DNA from: Spinellus fusiger
Lineage: Eukaryota; Mucoromycota; Mucoromycetes; Mucorales; Phycomycetaceae
Direction of reading: 5' to 3'
Assembly (NCBI GenBank): GCA_025094145.1
Contig: JALLLS010000090.1
Coordinates: 62,001 to 126,000 of the forward strand
DNA length: 64,000 nucleotides
Shown here: positions 1-10,492 of the stretch, in pieces
Position numbering within the stretch: position 1 is the stretch's first letter
How the letters are laid out: each line of letters starts with the position of its first letter
Notes under the pieces: generated by a model
What the model was told of the DNA's origin: nothing
The model's database searches: none
What the model saw: only the letters and a program-made list of their open reading frames with translations
Program-made: the position numbers and the translations under genes

Positions 1-167
1 ATGATGAGGCTGAAAGTGGGAATATTGATACCAAACATGACTCCAATATCCACTTGTCTAGTGCCATTTACAGTGGCCTCCTGAACAATGAGTTGACGAT
101 TAAAGTCGTCGATATTCTTCTTTCTGTTTCCAATAGTCTTGGTGGATTGTTCGGTAGTTTTAGACAT
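1..167 (-). pseudogene. N-terminal piece of a Tc1-like transposase, runs off the window edge
   Basis: The minus strand is open from an ATG at 165-167 to the window edge (55 codons). It resembles the open stretch on the minus strand at 24.24-24.41 kb: both contain a TTEQ motif near the start, then an (A/E)xVNGT(R/T)QV helix-turn-helix-like stretch. Tc1/mariner transposases start with such a DNA-binding domain. No catalytic part is visible because the sequence is cut by the window. The family call is inference from the motif and the repeat relationship. Confidence 0.35.
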
Positions 168-474
168 AATGGATGTTATAGTGGAAAAAGAAGAAATGAG
201 GAATAAGCAAAAAAAAATTGTTTTGAGCAAAATAAAGGTCGGAAAATGAGGAGCTTATAGAGTTTACACTGGACACTGTATTATTAAATTTTCATAAAGT
301 ACATCATAAAAAATACATAACTGGTATATGACTCCCACTAAATAAAATGTGAATATGTGTACTCTAAAGCTCCGAAATAATAGGTCACGTTTCTTCAGAA
401 AGTCATACATTTATCTTATCTATTGAATTAACTTTATTATTGGATCTGTATCACATGACTCCTTCAAGTATTGT

Positions 475-1343
475 TTTTTTCTAAATGATTTGTGCATCTG
501 ATTTATATTTTTGTGTCCCGAAAGTATTTTTTGTGTATTCAATTTCCAGGTTTCCATATAGTATGAAATAATAGAAAGTGTGAGTAATGTCCGCCCTCTT
601 TGACAGTACTTTGAGGCAAGATGAAGAGAAATAAAACATCCCTGAACATTAAAACCTTACGTTCAGGGAAAAACATTCACAACCCCTCGATATTCATAGC
701 TATATAAACCATGCTCTTTTCTTATGAATAAATCATCGAAGTTTGCAAACAGTAACTGTGTATCGTTCGTAGAAGCAAAGGCTGTCTAGATATCATGCAA
801 GTCTGATTTTGTTTACTAAGATACTCTTTTCTATTGTGTTACTTTCCACTACTGTTGCTCTGTTTCTTTGGTTAGTCCAATCCGTTACAAGCATTCTACC
901 CTATTTGGTCGTATCACTCTTTGGCCAAGAATCTCTATTGTTCGGTTCGTTCTGAAGGACCACCTACCATAGTACATCCCCAAGCGTACTTTCAAGTGGT
1001 TATATACTGTGTCTGTAGCAACCTTATTCTGAGACCTACAAGCCTCCTACGATCATGCATTGCCCAAAATTACAAAAGGCTACAGCTTCACTGTCTTTTT
1101 TTCAATAACTTTTGATAAATGCTTAGTCACTGATATAGAGATCAATTTTTATAAATAATAATAATAATTATATCTCTATATCAATGACTAAGCATTTATC
1201 AAAAGTTATTGAAAAAAAAGACAGTGAAGCTGTATAGCCTTTCTATTATTTCATACTTTATGGAAACCTGGAAATTGAATACACAAAAAATACTTTCGGG
1301 ACACAAAAATATAAATCAGATGCGCAAATCATTTAGAAAAAGA
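475..1343. repeat. Large inverted repeat (fold-back element), about 170-bp arms
   Basis: The right arm, about 1173-1343, is the near-perfect reverse complement of a left arm made of two pieces, about 475-578 and 1078-1141, with a 31-bp AT-rich loop (1142-1172). The left arm is split by the 495-bp solo LTR at 579-1073. With that insert removed, the arms match over about 165-170 bp with few mismatches. No open reading frame lies in the arms, so this is a non-autonomous fold-back element or long-armed MITE. The outer boundary on the right is only about 40 bp from the Tc1-like element. Confidence 0.8.
579..1073 (+). mobile_element. Solo LTR of an LTR retrotransposon, inserted in the fold-back arm
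   Basis: The segment begins TGTGAG and ends TTACA (TG...CA termini). It is flanked by GAAAG on the left and AAAAG on the right, a plausible 5-bp target duplication with one mismatch. The uninterrupted copy of the target is the right arm of the fold-back element, which fixes the insertion borders. A TATA-like TATATAAACC lies at 701-710 and an AATAAA polyadenylation signal at 727-732, the usual U3/R layout. A 64-codon open frame at 921-1115 starts inside it and is not a gene. The 3' end resembles those of the LTRs at 25.5 and 29.9 kb. Confidence 0.75.
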
Positions 1344-1382
1344 AAAATTCCTATTCCTTCATATTGTTTTAGCTTAAACATA

Positions 1383-2894
1383 CACCTTTTTCGGAAAGTA
1401 TTCGCACAACCTCAGAAAAAAATCACACACTTTCATAAAAAAATTCGCACACTTTTCGAAATACTATTTTTTTTCAACAATGAGCTTACAAATCTACTAT
1501 GAAGATGGACAGGGAAATACTATCGATGAATCGGGTAATGGGCCCATATTGATGGATGTAGATAAAGAATCTTTTCCTCTTCAAAACATCGTAGACTACA
1601 GTACTTACTTGGACTTAAAACCACCCGAGAAGCCTCAGCCAAAACCCAAGGCCACCAAAAAGGATACAACTTCTACTCCAGCACCTGTGTCTTACTACAA
1701 GAAACATGGTGATGGTGTTAAAGGTCACTTTTTTCCATCTGGTTTATGAACTAGATATGACTGCAGGTAAAGCAGCTAAGCAGTTGAGTATTGCTCGTCG
1801 AACCGCATACGACTGGCTTGAAAGAGGTCAGGAACAAATCATGCAAAATATGAACAGAGATCTCAAAGTTGAGCCAGTAGAAACCCCAAAAATGGGCCGA
1901 CCAGCATTATTAAATGAAGACCATAAGAAACATCTTTCTGAAAATTCTTTTTTTTATTACCCCTCTGCAACGTTAGATCAAGCAATGGACAGTCTTATTG
2001 AACAGTTCAAAGACTTGAAGGTTGCCAAGACAACAGTCTACAGATTTATGACAGAAAATTGTACCTTGTCATTTAAGAAAGCACACCTTTATTCAAAGGA
2101 AAGAAACTCGCCTGAGAGTATTGAAAAAAGATTTGACTGGGTTATCAGATGGAACCAAACAGACATGGATTACAATAGTAACTGTGTGTTCATTGATGAG
2201 TCCGCTTTTCATATAAATATGAAAAGAACCATGGTTTGGTCAAAGAAAGGAACCAGAGCAGAGGTTGTTCAGCCCACAACAAGAGCAAAAACAATATCAA
2301 TTTTGGGAGCTATATCTTCTTATGGCATTATTAATGTTAAAGTAAGAGTGCCTTATACTTCTTCACCAAGAAAAAGAAAAGCAAACGGAGCAACCAAAAT
2401 GCAGAAAACTACTGGAACAGTTACTGGTCATTAATTTAACTTTATTGCAAGCACTTTGAATGTTTTGGATCTTTACAATGAATTCAAAGGATACTATATA
2501 ATATTGAATAATGCACCTATCCACATAGCTGAAAGAATGAGCAGACTTATTGAAAGTCGTGACTATGGATGTGTATAACTTCCACTCTACTCTCCTGAGC
2601 TTAACCCCATTGAACAATTTTGGTCTGTTGTGAAGAGTAAGCTTAAAATAGAAAAGCTCTTAGAAGATGAGATGTTAAACATGAGGATCACTAAAGCATG
2701 TAGCAATGTTCTTATCAGTGATCTTAAGGGATTTTGTCGTTACTCTTCTAAATTTAAAACATGTTTAAGTAGACATACCCTTTAATAAATTCCGCACACT
2801 TTGTGCAAAAAGAATTTATGAAATTGTGCAAAAAGTAAAATATAAAGTGTGCGATTTTTTTCTGAGGTTGTGCGAATACTTTCTGAAAAAGGTG
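1383..2894 (+). mobile_element. Tc1/mariner-type transposon with intact terminal inverted repeats
   Basis: The ends are inverted repeats of about 50 bp: the left begins at 1383 with CACCTTTTTCGGAAAG, and the right (2844-2894) is its reverse complement with few differences. Further short repeats of the CGCACACTTT type lie just inside both ends. A TA dinucleotide precedes the left end but no matching TA follows the right end, so the target duplication is not clean. The transposase between the ends is disabled (separate entry), so movement would need a transposase from elsewhere. Confidence 0.8.
1480..2785 (+). pseudogene. Tc1-like (DD34E) transposase, inactivated
   Basis: Three open pieces make one protein. 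1480-1749 gives the N-terminal leader. 1706-2434 gives the helix-turn-helix region (GKAAKQLSIARRTAYDWLE) and the first catalytic Asp (CVFIDESAFHIN). 2435-2785 gives the C-terminal half ending LYSPELNPIEQFW with the catalytic Glu. Damage: a frameshift near the T-run at about 1727-1733, in-frame stops at 2432-2434 and 2576-2578, and the second catalytic Asp replaced by Asn (ILNNAPIH). Counting across the second stop gives 34 residues between the second Asp position and the Glu, as in Tc1. The gene fills the element whose inverted repeats lie at 1383 and 2894. Confidence 0.85.
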
Positions 2895-3139
2895 GAGTCA
2901 TTCGGTTTTTCCTCACAAAAAGGTGCACACTATCCTCAAAAGATATAAATTAAGGAAAAATATATATATTCAGATAGCTTTTTAAAACGCTCCCTTTTAT
3001 ATTTATACTTTATCTTGATAGCCATACAACTTCATGAGTTCCTTAGATATAGGCATAAAGGTTTCAATAAATAAATAAAGCAATGTTGATACTATAAAAA
3101 AAATAGTGGTTTTTATTGTAAAGTGTTTGGTATCTACTA
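2895..3139. other. AT-rich intergenic stretch, no gene seen
   Basis: Short stretch between two transposon relics with no supported gene or recognisable element. Confidence 0.5.
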
Positions 3140-4200
3140 TTAGCCTTTGGTATAAAAGACAGCCTGGTATCCCTGTCTCATGCTATCAATGAGGCTATCT
3201 GTGACCTTTGATATTTTAACTTACTTCAGCACTACAATGGGCTCTAACTTTTCCTTGATGGAATATATCTTTATGTCTTTTTTTCTAATGATCTACTTCA
3301 ATTAAATCCACATATGCTCAATTGGATTAAGATGTAAACTTTGCAAGAACCAATAAAGAGTGATTACCATACCATTTATTATCTTCCACTCTTGAGCTGT
3401 TTTACTCATATTGGGTCCAACATTTTCTTTATATAGAAAGTAACTGACTCCAGGGTTTAGCAGAGAGATGTCTTAGTTCATAACAGTAGGTCTCTTCCAA
3501 GACACTAATGTACCTGTTCGAGTTTATCCTAACCTTCACTAAAATCTATCTCCCAACACCCTTCCTACTAAAACAGTTATATAATATTACTCTACTACTT
3601 CCAAACTTTTTTGTCTTTAGAATATTCTTAGGCTCAAAGGCCATGACATATTGCCTAATAACCTTGACTTCCATGTTATAACTCATCAGCTCAAACATGA
3701 ACTCATTTGACTATACTACTTCTTGCCACTGCTCTTGAGTCTAGTCGACATGCTCAAAAACCCACTGGAGTCTTGTCTCCATATGCTTCTATTTCAAAAA
3801 AGAGTTTACTACCAGACTGTATGAACATAGCCTTATTACATCGAGGCATCTCTTCATAGTCTTTCCTGGTGTCTTAATGACCATATTCTTCATGATGGCC
3901 TTCTTGGTTTGTTGAGTATCACTTGCGACTGTTTTTTAACCATTGGAGGGCTCTATTATCAAGCTTTTTTTTTTCGTTGATCACTCTTGGATGAAGGTGC
4001 CAACAAGCATGTCTCCTTGAAGTACTTCACTCTGTTTCCTATAGTATTAGGAAGCACATTGAATAGACAAGATGTATCGGTCAGAGTAGTATGTATGTTC
4101 AGTAACTGATGTAGATTAGCTAAATGGATCTCGATACTAGTATGTTTTTCGTACATCTCAGGGGTTCTGGTGAAGCTGTTTATAATGTTGAATGAGTTAG
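3140..4200 (-). pseudogene. Decayed Tc1/mariner transposase, minus strand
   Basis: Reading the minus strand from about 4200 down gives, in order but across frames and stops: an N-terminal helix-turn-helix region (the open piece 4156-3959), a RLQWVFEHVD...TQEQW stretch before the first catalytic position, a SNEFMFEL segment where live copies have WSDES-type residues, a NVGPNMSKTAQEW stretch where NDPKHT-type residues are expected, then LQSLHLNPIEHMW with the Glu, and a C-terminal DSLIDSMRQGYQAVFYTKG. Several stops interrupt it and two catalytic Asp residues are lost. It belongs to a different Tc1 lineage from the element at 1.4-2.9 kb. No terminal repeats were found. Confidence 0.75.
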
Positions 4201-4764
4201 ATAATATGAAGTGGTATTATGAAGAAGAAGAAATAGCCCGGATTCTTTTAATTAAAAAAAGCGACTTAATTCCTTCAGATCATTTTATATTTTATTATTA
4301 TTGAATAGCTTTGATAATCATTTGTTGTGTGCCAAACAGATATAAAAATACTTAAAAATGACAGTTGAAAAAAATGTTGATGGATGAGTATTGTTTATAG
4401 CCATTCTATGTCATAACTTGATATTCCATCAAAATATAGAAGGATTTATCTATTATTATTATTACTATTTATTTTTTGAAAAAATAAAAAAAATAAAAAA
4501 ATAAAAACTATAAGCTAAGAATGATATTAGTATTTGTACACACCAGGAGATCTTTAGGATATAAAAGGAAATAGTCGAAATACAATTGTTTAAGAAATGA
4601 CAAATCGATCTGAAAAGGAGCAAAAATAAATTATGAATTCATGTTAGTTCTTAAATAAAGATTATTATGCAGATTTACCTGTAAATATCTGAATTCTGGA
4701 GGAAACCACTTTCGATGTGGCGATATAGTAAAATATGAATGCATCAAAGAATATCTATTCTTTT
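4201..4764. other. AT-rich stretch, no gene; includes one arm of a short inverted repeat
   Basis: No coding frame is supported. A segment at about 4734-4757 is the reverse complement of 4817-4842 (core AAAGAATATCTAT), with a loop of about 60 bp that lies inside the 3' end of the Fanzor-like relic. Confidence 0.4.
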
Positions 4765-5199
4765 CTACAGAATGGAACTGGTCGGCGGCGACCCTTTAAA
4801 TACTCTTCTGCAATTGTATAGATATTCTTTGATGAATTCACATCTCTATTCTAAACAATTCCACAACTTTGGCAAGCGCGGATACTGTTGAAATTCATGA
4901 ATACTTCGGTGAGGCTGTCTGTGTTACAAGTATGACAGATCTTGAGAACAACAAAATAAAACAAAAGAACTGTTAGAAGAGCTTTTCATATTGGGTGAGA
5001 GGTCAATCATGTTCACCTTTGATGTTCGAAACTCGTCAACATCAACCACAAGAAGATCTCCACCCGTTTGTCTCTTTTTCAATGATTGATATAAAACTCT
5101 CGTCAAACCAACACGATGACCTTTAAACTTGGCAGCATCTTTTACCTTTATTCCTGTGCCATAGGCAGCAACTGACAGCTTGGTAGGATCATACTCCAA
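4765..5199 (-). pseudogene. Fanzor-like (eukaryotic TnpB-related) RNA-guided nuclease, C-terminal relic 1
   Basis: The minus strand from 5199 to 5017 encodes a KGHRVGLTRVLYQSLKKR stretch followed by LLVVDVDEFRTSK. A 76-nt GT-AG intron (5016-4941) then leads into ICHTCNTDSL. The continuing frame carries a second Cys pair (ACQSCG) and NRDVNSSKN, the RuvC-III motif with its Asp kept, then a basic EYLKGRRRPVPF tail. This order (DEF/TSK, zinc ribbon of two Cys pairs, NRD) is that of the Fanzor C-terminus. One in-frame TAG (4851-4853) sits where a Trp precedes NRD in relatives, so the copy is probably dead. Weak coding-like sequence continues upstream to about 5480. The N-terminal RNA-binding part was not identified. 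Confidence 0.7.
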
Positions 5200-5499
5200 T
5201 CTTTTTAGGTGTCAATACCCCTTTTTAATAATAAAATAATAGTAAAAATAATTAGTTCGAGATGCATTAATGTACTCTATGTGTGTGTCGTATTACCCTT
5301 GTACTGGCACCTTCTTGCCTTTGATTTTTATTCTTTTTATCTCTCATATTATGGTTTCTTTTTTATTCTCTCTATTTTGCTTTTTTTTTCTTTCTGTTTC
5401 CTCATATCCGCCTCTTTCCTGATAGCTTCTGTGTGAGTAGCCAGCCTTACGAGGTCATACATGTCTCTTGTCTCATATCGACAGAAGATCTTTGAGATT

Positions 5500-6710
5500 T
5501 ATAAGGAAATACATGAACAATAAAATCACACTATTTTTCTTATGGGCTAATGTGTTTAAAAAGAACACTTTCGCTGTCTGTCTGTTTTAGCATTGACTAT
5601 GGACTGTGCAATTAAACACTATAAAGATGGATAAAAGGAAGAAGTAAACTTGACATTGCAACTCAATTACTGCATTTATTGTTTAACATGTGCTATCCAT
5701 AAGCCCATACTTTTTGCAGTATAACACTGCTTAAGAAAGATTTATTATAGGACATACTGAATTAACTCTAGTGGCCATTGTCCATAAAATAGAATCAAAC
5801 TTACTTATATTAAGAACAGTATAGCCATTGATTGAATCCATATTTATAATCACCTCAATTATCTTATTGTAACTGTTATTAACAATAGTACTTGATGACA
5901 ACAAGGTATTGTTTCTAATACTGGGCTTTAGGCTCAAGGCAAATAGAGTGTGAATTGTTTGAATTGTAAATCTAACTTATGAATTTTGATTTAATTATAG
6001 GAAAGTAAAGGCTAAAGTGATACCTCACCAGAATGAAAATATTTTCTATTCTTTGGTCTTGTTATTATCTTGTTATTTCTTACACTGTCTATACAACTTA
6101 ATATTTAAGCACTTATTGAGATGAGCATAACTGAGCAAGGTAATGTGCTATTATTAACAAAGAGAAAAAATAGAAAGAAGTTTTAGATACCACCAAAGAC
6201 TATTCTGAAAGTAAAAAGGTAAGCAGTGTCTTCATCTGGGCTTGAGCTCAATGTATTCCACAAGACACTCAATGTATTATTATTAGGCAAGTAAAGACTC
6301 CTTTCAAATCAGTCTTAGGTGATCTTCTACAAGGTCAATACTGTCTAGTGTATACTCCTGAGCATATCTATCTATCTCCCAAGAACAAGGCATAAGGCTT
6401 TCAGTGTATAGATTCTATTGCTATGAGAGAATGTACTTAGGCAGTAGCTATAGTCATAATATAGTGTTGGCTACATTATTATTGGCCACATTATTATGAT
6501 AAACAATAATATTCATCAACACTATATTCTATTGATAATACAATTTGATATTGAGGTATACTACAAAAAGAAATAATAATTTAGATACTTGCAAACCTTT
6601 GATTTTAATCATTGTTACATAAAAGGGCAAAATTTGGGACCCTCGTAAAAGGAAGGAGATATCACCGCTTAAAGGCCAGAAAAATCTCCTAGTGTGTAGA
6701 CTGTCTTGAG
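5500..6710. repeat. Dispersed repeat, copy A
   Basis: Long blocks match other places in the window. 6020-6260 matches 32,020-32,270 (core GGTAAGCAGTGTCTTCATCT). 6296-6350 matches 32,404-32,450 and 24,185-24,235. 6500-6698 matches 32,640-32,938 (core GCCAGAAAAATCTCCT). 5500-5600 matches 30,440-30,540. The minus strand has short transposase-like pieces (RRSPKTDLK) but no intact frame. It is probably a degenerate DNA transposon family. Confidence 0.65.
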
Positions 6711-8190
6711 ATGATCGTCGAATAGGGATGGACCGGCTATGAATATAGTTCAAAAACATTCTGCATGATTATAATAGGTGGACTCAGAGTGAGACAGTAT
6801 CTTATTAAATATTACACAACATTAAGTACAAGTGAAAGTGTGAAGAATGTAAACAAAAAAAAAAGTAGCTATGCATGCAAGGAGTAAAAGATTTTTTTTT
6901 ACTGGCTTCCATTGATTCCTAATACGGGTATTTAATAACTCAAATGTTCATTCTAAAAAAAATCATAGTGGTGTGATAAAAGGCACTACGGTTATCAAAA
7001 GGACTACTAGAGAGATTAATGTAAATACATTTGATCTCTAGTAGGAACGACGAAATAGGGTTTTAGCATGAAGGCTGGTCTAGGGGAATCAAAAAAGGTA
7101 CGGGTACGGGGACACAATAAGTAACTATGCAACTGTTCTTTTAAGTAATCATTGCTTTTCTCAAAAGTCCCAACGATACTTAACATTAACAAACAAAAAT
7201 AAGGTTGATTGTTTTATTGATGTTTAGATTATGTAGTCTCTATACATTGTTTCGTTGTGTTGTTAACTAGAACTACTTATATTCTATGTATCTTCAACAC
7301 CGTGCATGTATGTCAGAGTGTCGACTATCCACACTATAGCCGTGGCCATATCACAATGGATGTAAGCATCAACAGTAGAGCCATTTGTACTGAAAAGGTT
7401 TTTTTTAATCTAGAGAAAGATCTTACTTTTATTATGTATATTTTTATAATATGAGATATCTACAGGGTATTTAAAAAATTACCGCTGTAATGGATTGAAG
7501 TAAAAGATTAAAGTAGTCTACTCAATTCCAAAGTAAACAGTATCTTATTGCTTATTGTCAACACCACTCACTATTCTAATTCCAAGATAGTACAGTGTAT
7601 AGCACAGAATATATTAATAATAAGCAAGTGGTGCATACAGATGAAATGTCATTGTTATGTATGTTGTAAATCAATATGCCTGTACTTATTATTGTCTGAT
7701 AAGAGTAATACGCTTTCGTATAGGTGTTTAGATAAACACAAGCCAAATGACTTACAGTGCACAAAAATAACAGTGTGTAACTCATTTATTGCAGCAAATG
7801 CATGTCAGTTTACTATTTTAATGAAATGTATAAGAATGATAGTCTTGAATAATCAAGACAATAGTGTTGTACACAGTGAAGATACTGTCTAATGTATGGC
7901 AGCAAGGCCCTGCATATGTATTGACACTACATTGTTGCCGGAAGTTTAATGGAAGTTTGTATAATTTTGTACATAAACAGAGCCTATTATAGTACAATTT
8001 AATTACTGATAGCACGGTGTTTATAATACGTGGTACATCATGCTGTAAGTACCTGGATCGACTCTCACCATTCACTATGCTTGGTTTTGCAACGTGATCA
8101 CTGAAAAAGTATATAAGTCAATAAAGACGTATTGAAATGTTTGTTTGTTTTTTCTTTATACCCTTCTTGTTTGCAACTATATCCAACAAT
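6711..8190. other. AT-rich intergenic region; one short hairpin, no supported gene
   Basis: Several short open frames occur on both strands (for example 7548-7892) but none has recognisable motifs, and all are Cys/Ile-rich as random AT-rich frames tend to be. A perfect hairpin with stem CTACTAGAGAGAT lies at 7003-7044. No RNA gene was recognised. Confidence 0.4.
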
Positions 8191-9195
8191 ATGACAGTTG
8201 TAAATCAGTTCAGTCTTTTCACAGGAGGATTATGTCTGGGCATGTTGATTATGAGCTTGTACAGCTCACAGGATGCTTCCCACTCTGTTACCCACAATCG
8301 ACACGTTGCCCGCTCTATTGCTGATAGCTCCACTGTATTGCAGTTTGGTCACCCAGGTACGCAATCTACTTGAATACTGAAATATGGATATATTCAATCG
8401 TATTCTAACTCAAATCTCTATCTCTAAAGGCCCTGTCCACGATCTTCTTGAAAGAGACTCCTACATCTCTTCTTACAACAGACGTGATCGTATCCCAGAC
8501 TGGGTTGGAGAGCACTTGACTGCCGAATCCATTACAAAGGGTGATGGTGTTGATCGTGGAAAATCCAACTTTCAAGAAGATCCTTCTATTCCTCTTCTTT
8601 ACCGTGGTCTCTTGAACGACTACCGTTCAAGCGGATACGACCGTGGCCACATGGCACCCGCTGGAGATGCTGTGTCTACTCAGGAAGCTATGGACCAAAC
8701 CTTCTACTTGTCCAACATGTGCCCTCAAGTGGGTGTTGGATTCAACCGTAACTGTAAATATTTCCCTTTACTTGACTTTTGCTTGTATTGACTTTTATTA
8801 TATCAGACTGGGCCTACTTTGAAGCTTTCTGCCGCTCCTTGACTGCTTCTTACACAGATGTCTATGTCTACACTGGTCCTTTGTTCTTGCCCCAATCCAG
8901 CAGTAGCAAGACTGCAGGCAAATCTGATTATACTGTGACCTACAAGATGCTTGGTGATGTCCCCAACATTGCTGTGCCAACCCACTTTTACAAAGTTATC
9001 TTAATTCCCAACGCCAATGGTTATGCTGCTGCTGCCTTTGTACTTCCTAATGCCTCCATCAACAGCAAGACTGCTTTGACTAGCTTCCAAGTAAAGTTGG
9101 AGGTCATTGAAAAGGCATCTGGACTCCAGTTCTTCAGCAAGCTTGACCGTTCTACTTTTACTGACTTGTGTACACTCACAACGTGTACTGTGTAA
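8191..9195 (+). CDS. NUC1: DNA/RNA non-specific endonuclease (NUC1/EndoG family)
   Basis: Model: 8191-8356, 8430-8753, 8807-9195; 292 residues; both introns GT-AG (73 and 53 nt). The family cuts single- and double-stranded DNA and RNA; the fungal NUC1 member is mitochondrial. Residues about 5-25 form a hydrophobic segment (FSLFTGGLCLGMLIMSL) that could be a membrane anchor or part of a targeting sequence. The catalytic motif SGYDRGHMAPAGD gives His at about 129, and the metal-binding Asn is in the FNRNYW motif at about 161. The FNRNYW motif is restored only when the second intron is removed, which supports that junction. The start was placed at MTVVNQF; an upstream in-frame ATG at 8137 would add 18 hydrophobic residues. 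NUC1 and secreted relatives are similar, so location is inferred. Confidence 0.9.
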
Positions 9196-10492
9196 ATAAA
9201 TTAATATGACGAACAGTGTTCGTTTAATAGAGCCAGAGCCATTGCTATGTGATTTGAAAGTGTATTTGAGCTAGATAAGGCCAAGCATGTTATCATTGGG
9301 GTGAATAATATTTTGAATGTATTCATTAGAAAGTATATATATATATATAAGTAGTAGTAGTAGTAACATTGCGTATAGATATAAATGCTTCTTGTTTTTG
9401 TACAGACAGTAGTAGTCATAGCCCATGCTAAAATCATAAGCCTATCCTTATTTAGTGTGTGCATGGCTATACATCATTTATAACTCTATCTACTCCTTAT
9501 CTTTTGACTTGTTACTGCAGTAGTAGGAAGCACTAACTAAGACTTGGTGATGTTTTTGAGCTATAATAAAAATGTTAAACAATGACGTCTTGATGTATTC
9601 ATACTGCCTATTTCCTCTAACATCTAATTTATTACCATAACAACCGAATTAGTCATGTCTTTACGAGTATCTCCTCTTACTATGGATCAGTCTTGTTGGG
9701 TAATAATAATAATAATAGTACAAGTGCATCATTACTAATATGAAAATAGCTAGAAGATTATGTTATGACATAGATCCTATGGCCAACCTTTATTAATTTA
9801 AACTTTGTTGTTCAATTTACAATAAGGGGTTTGGAGTCAATAAAGCCCTAAAAATGAGTCCATTTGTATGACCAGGTCACAAGCCATTCGTATTATGTAC
9901 GGCTTGAATCAGGGCAAAGGAAATGCAATTTATGCTTGAGCTTGTTTATAAAAAGAGAAAGAAATAATTTTTTATGTAGTAGTGATAAATAGGGAGAGAT
10001 ATCTATGAGTGGGTTTTTACATACCCTTCAGTGGCTTTATTATTGTAGCTTATGGACAGCCACAGAAGAAAACCTACATTGAAGACAGAAGTATGAGACT
10101 GAGAAAACCCAATTTAACTTGTAAACAATAAATAGTATAGGAGGGTTCTTAAAATAAATAAGATAAACACACACACACATTTCTGTTGTTTATATACTGC
10201 TTATACTAAATATATAAGGGAAATCATCTAACTTCCACAGTGTAAATAAAAGATCACTTATGGGAAACTCTTTCTTTATTCCTATCCTACCTACCAACAC
10301 TACACTCAAAGGAGCAGGCCAAATCAACACAATGCTATGGCTTGCTCTGAGATTATATTTTCCAAGAAAACAATTCTCATCATTTTACCGGACCTAATAA
10401 GTGTCCGGGAAGAAAAAAGAGTGCCGGGCTATAGTATAGGCACCAGAAGTACAGTAAAGTAGTTCTTTCTCTTTTATATCTGTCAGGTTAAG
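9196..10492. other. Intergenic region, no gene seen
   Basis: AT-rich DNA with simple repeats: TATATA and AGT tracts at about 9336-9366, an AAT tract at about 9700-9717, and an ACACAC tract at about 10168-10180. The last part is the RPL4 promoter; a pyrimidine-rich segment (10,461-10,485) lies just before its start codon. Confidence 0.5.

Noticed and set aside
921..1115. 64-codon open frame
   Set aside because: Starts inside the solo LTR and ends in the fold-back arm; no motifs.
7548..7892. 114-codon plus-strand frame
   Set aside because: Cys/Ile/Asn-rich, no motifs, overlapped by similar frames on the other strand.
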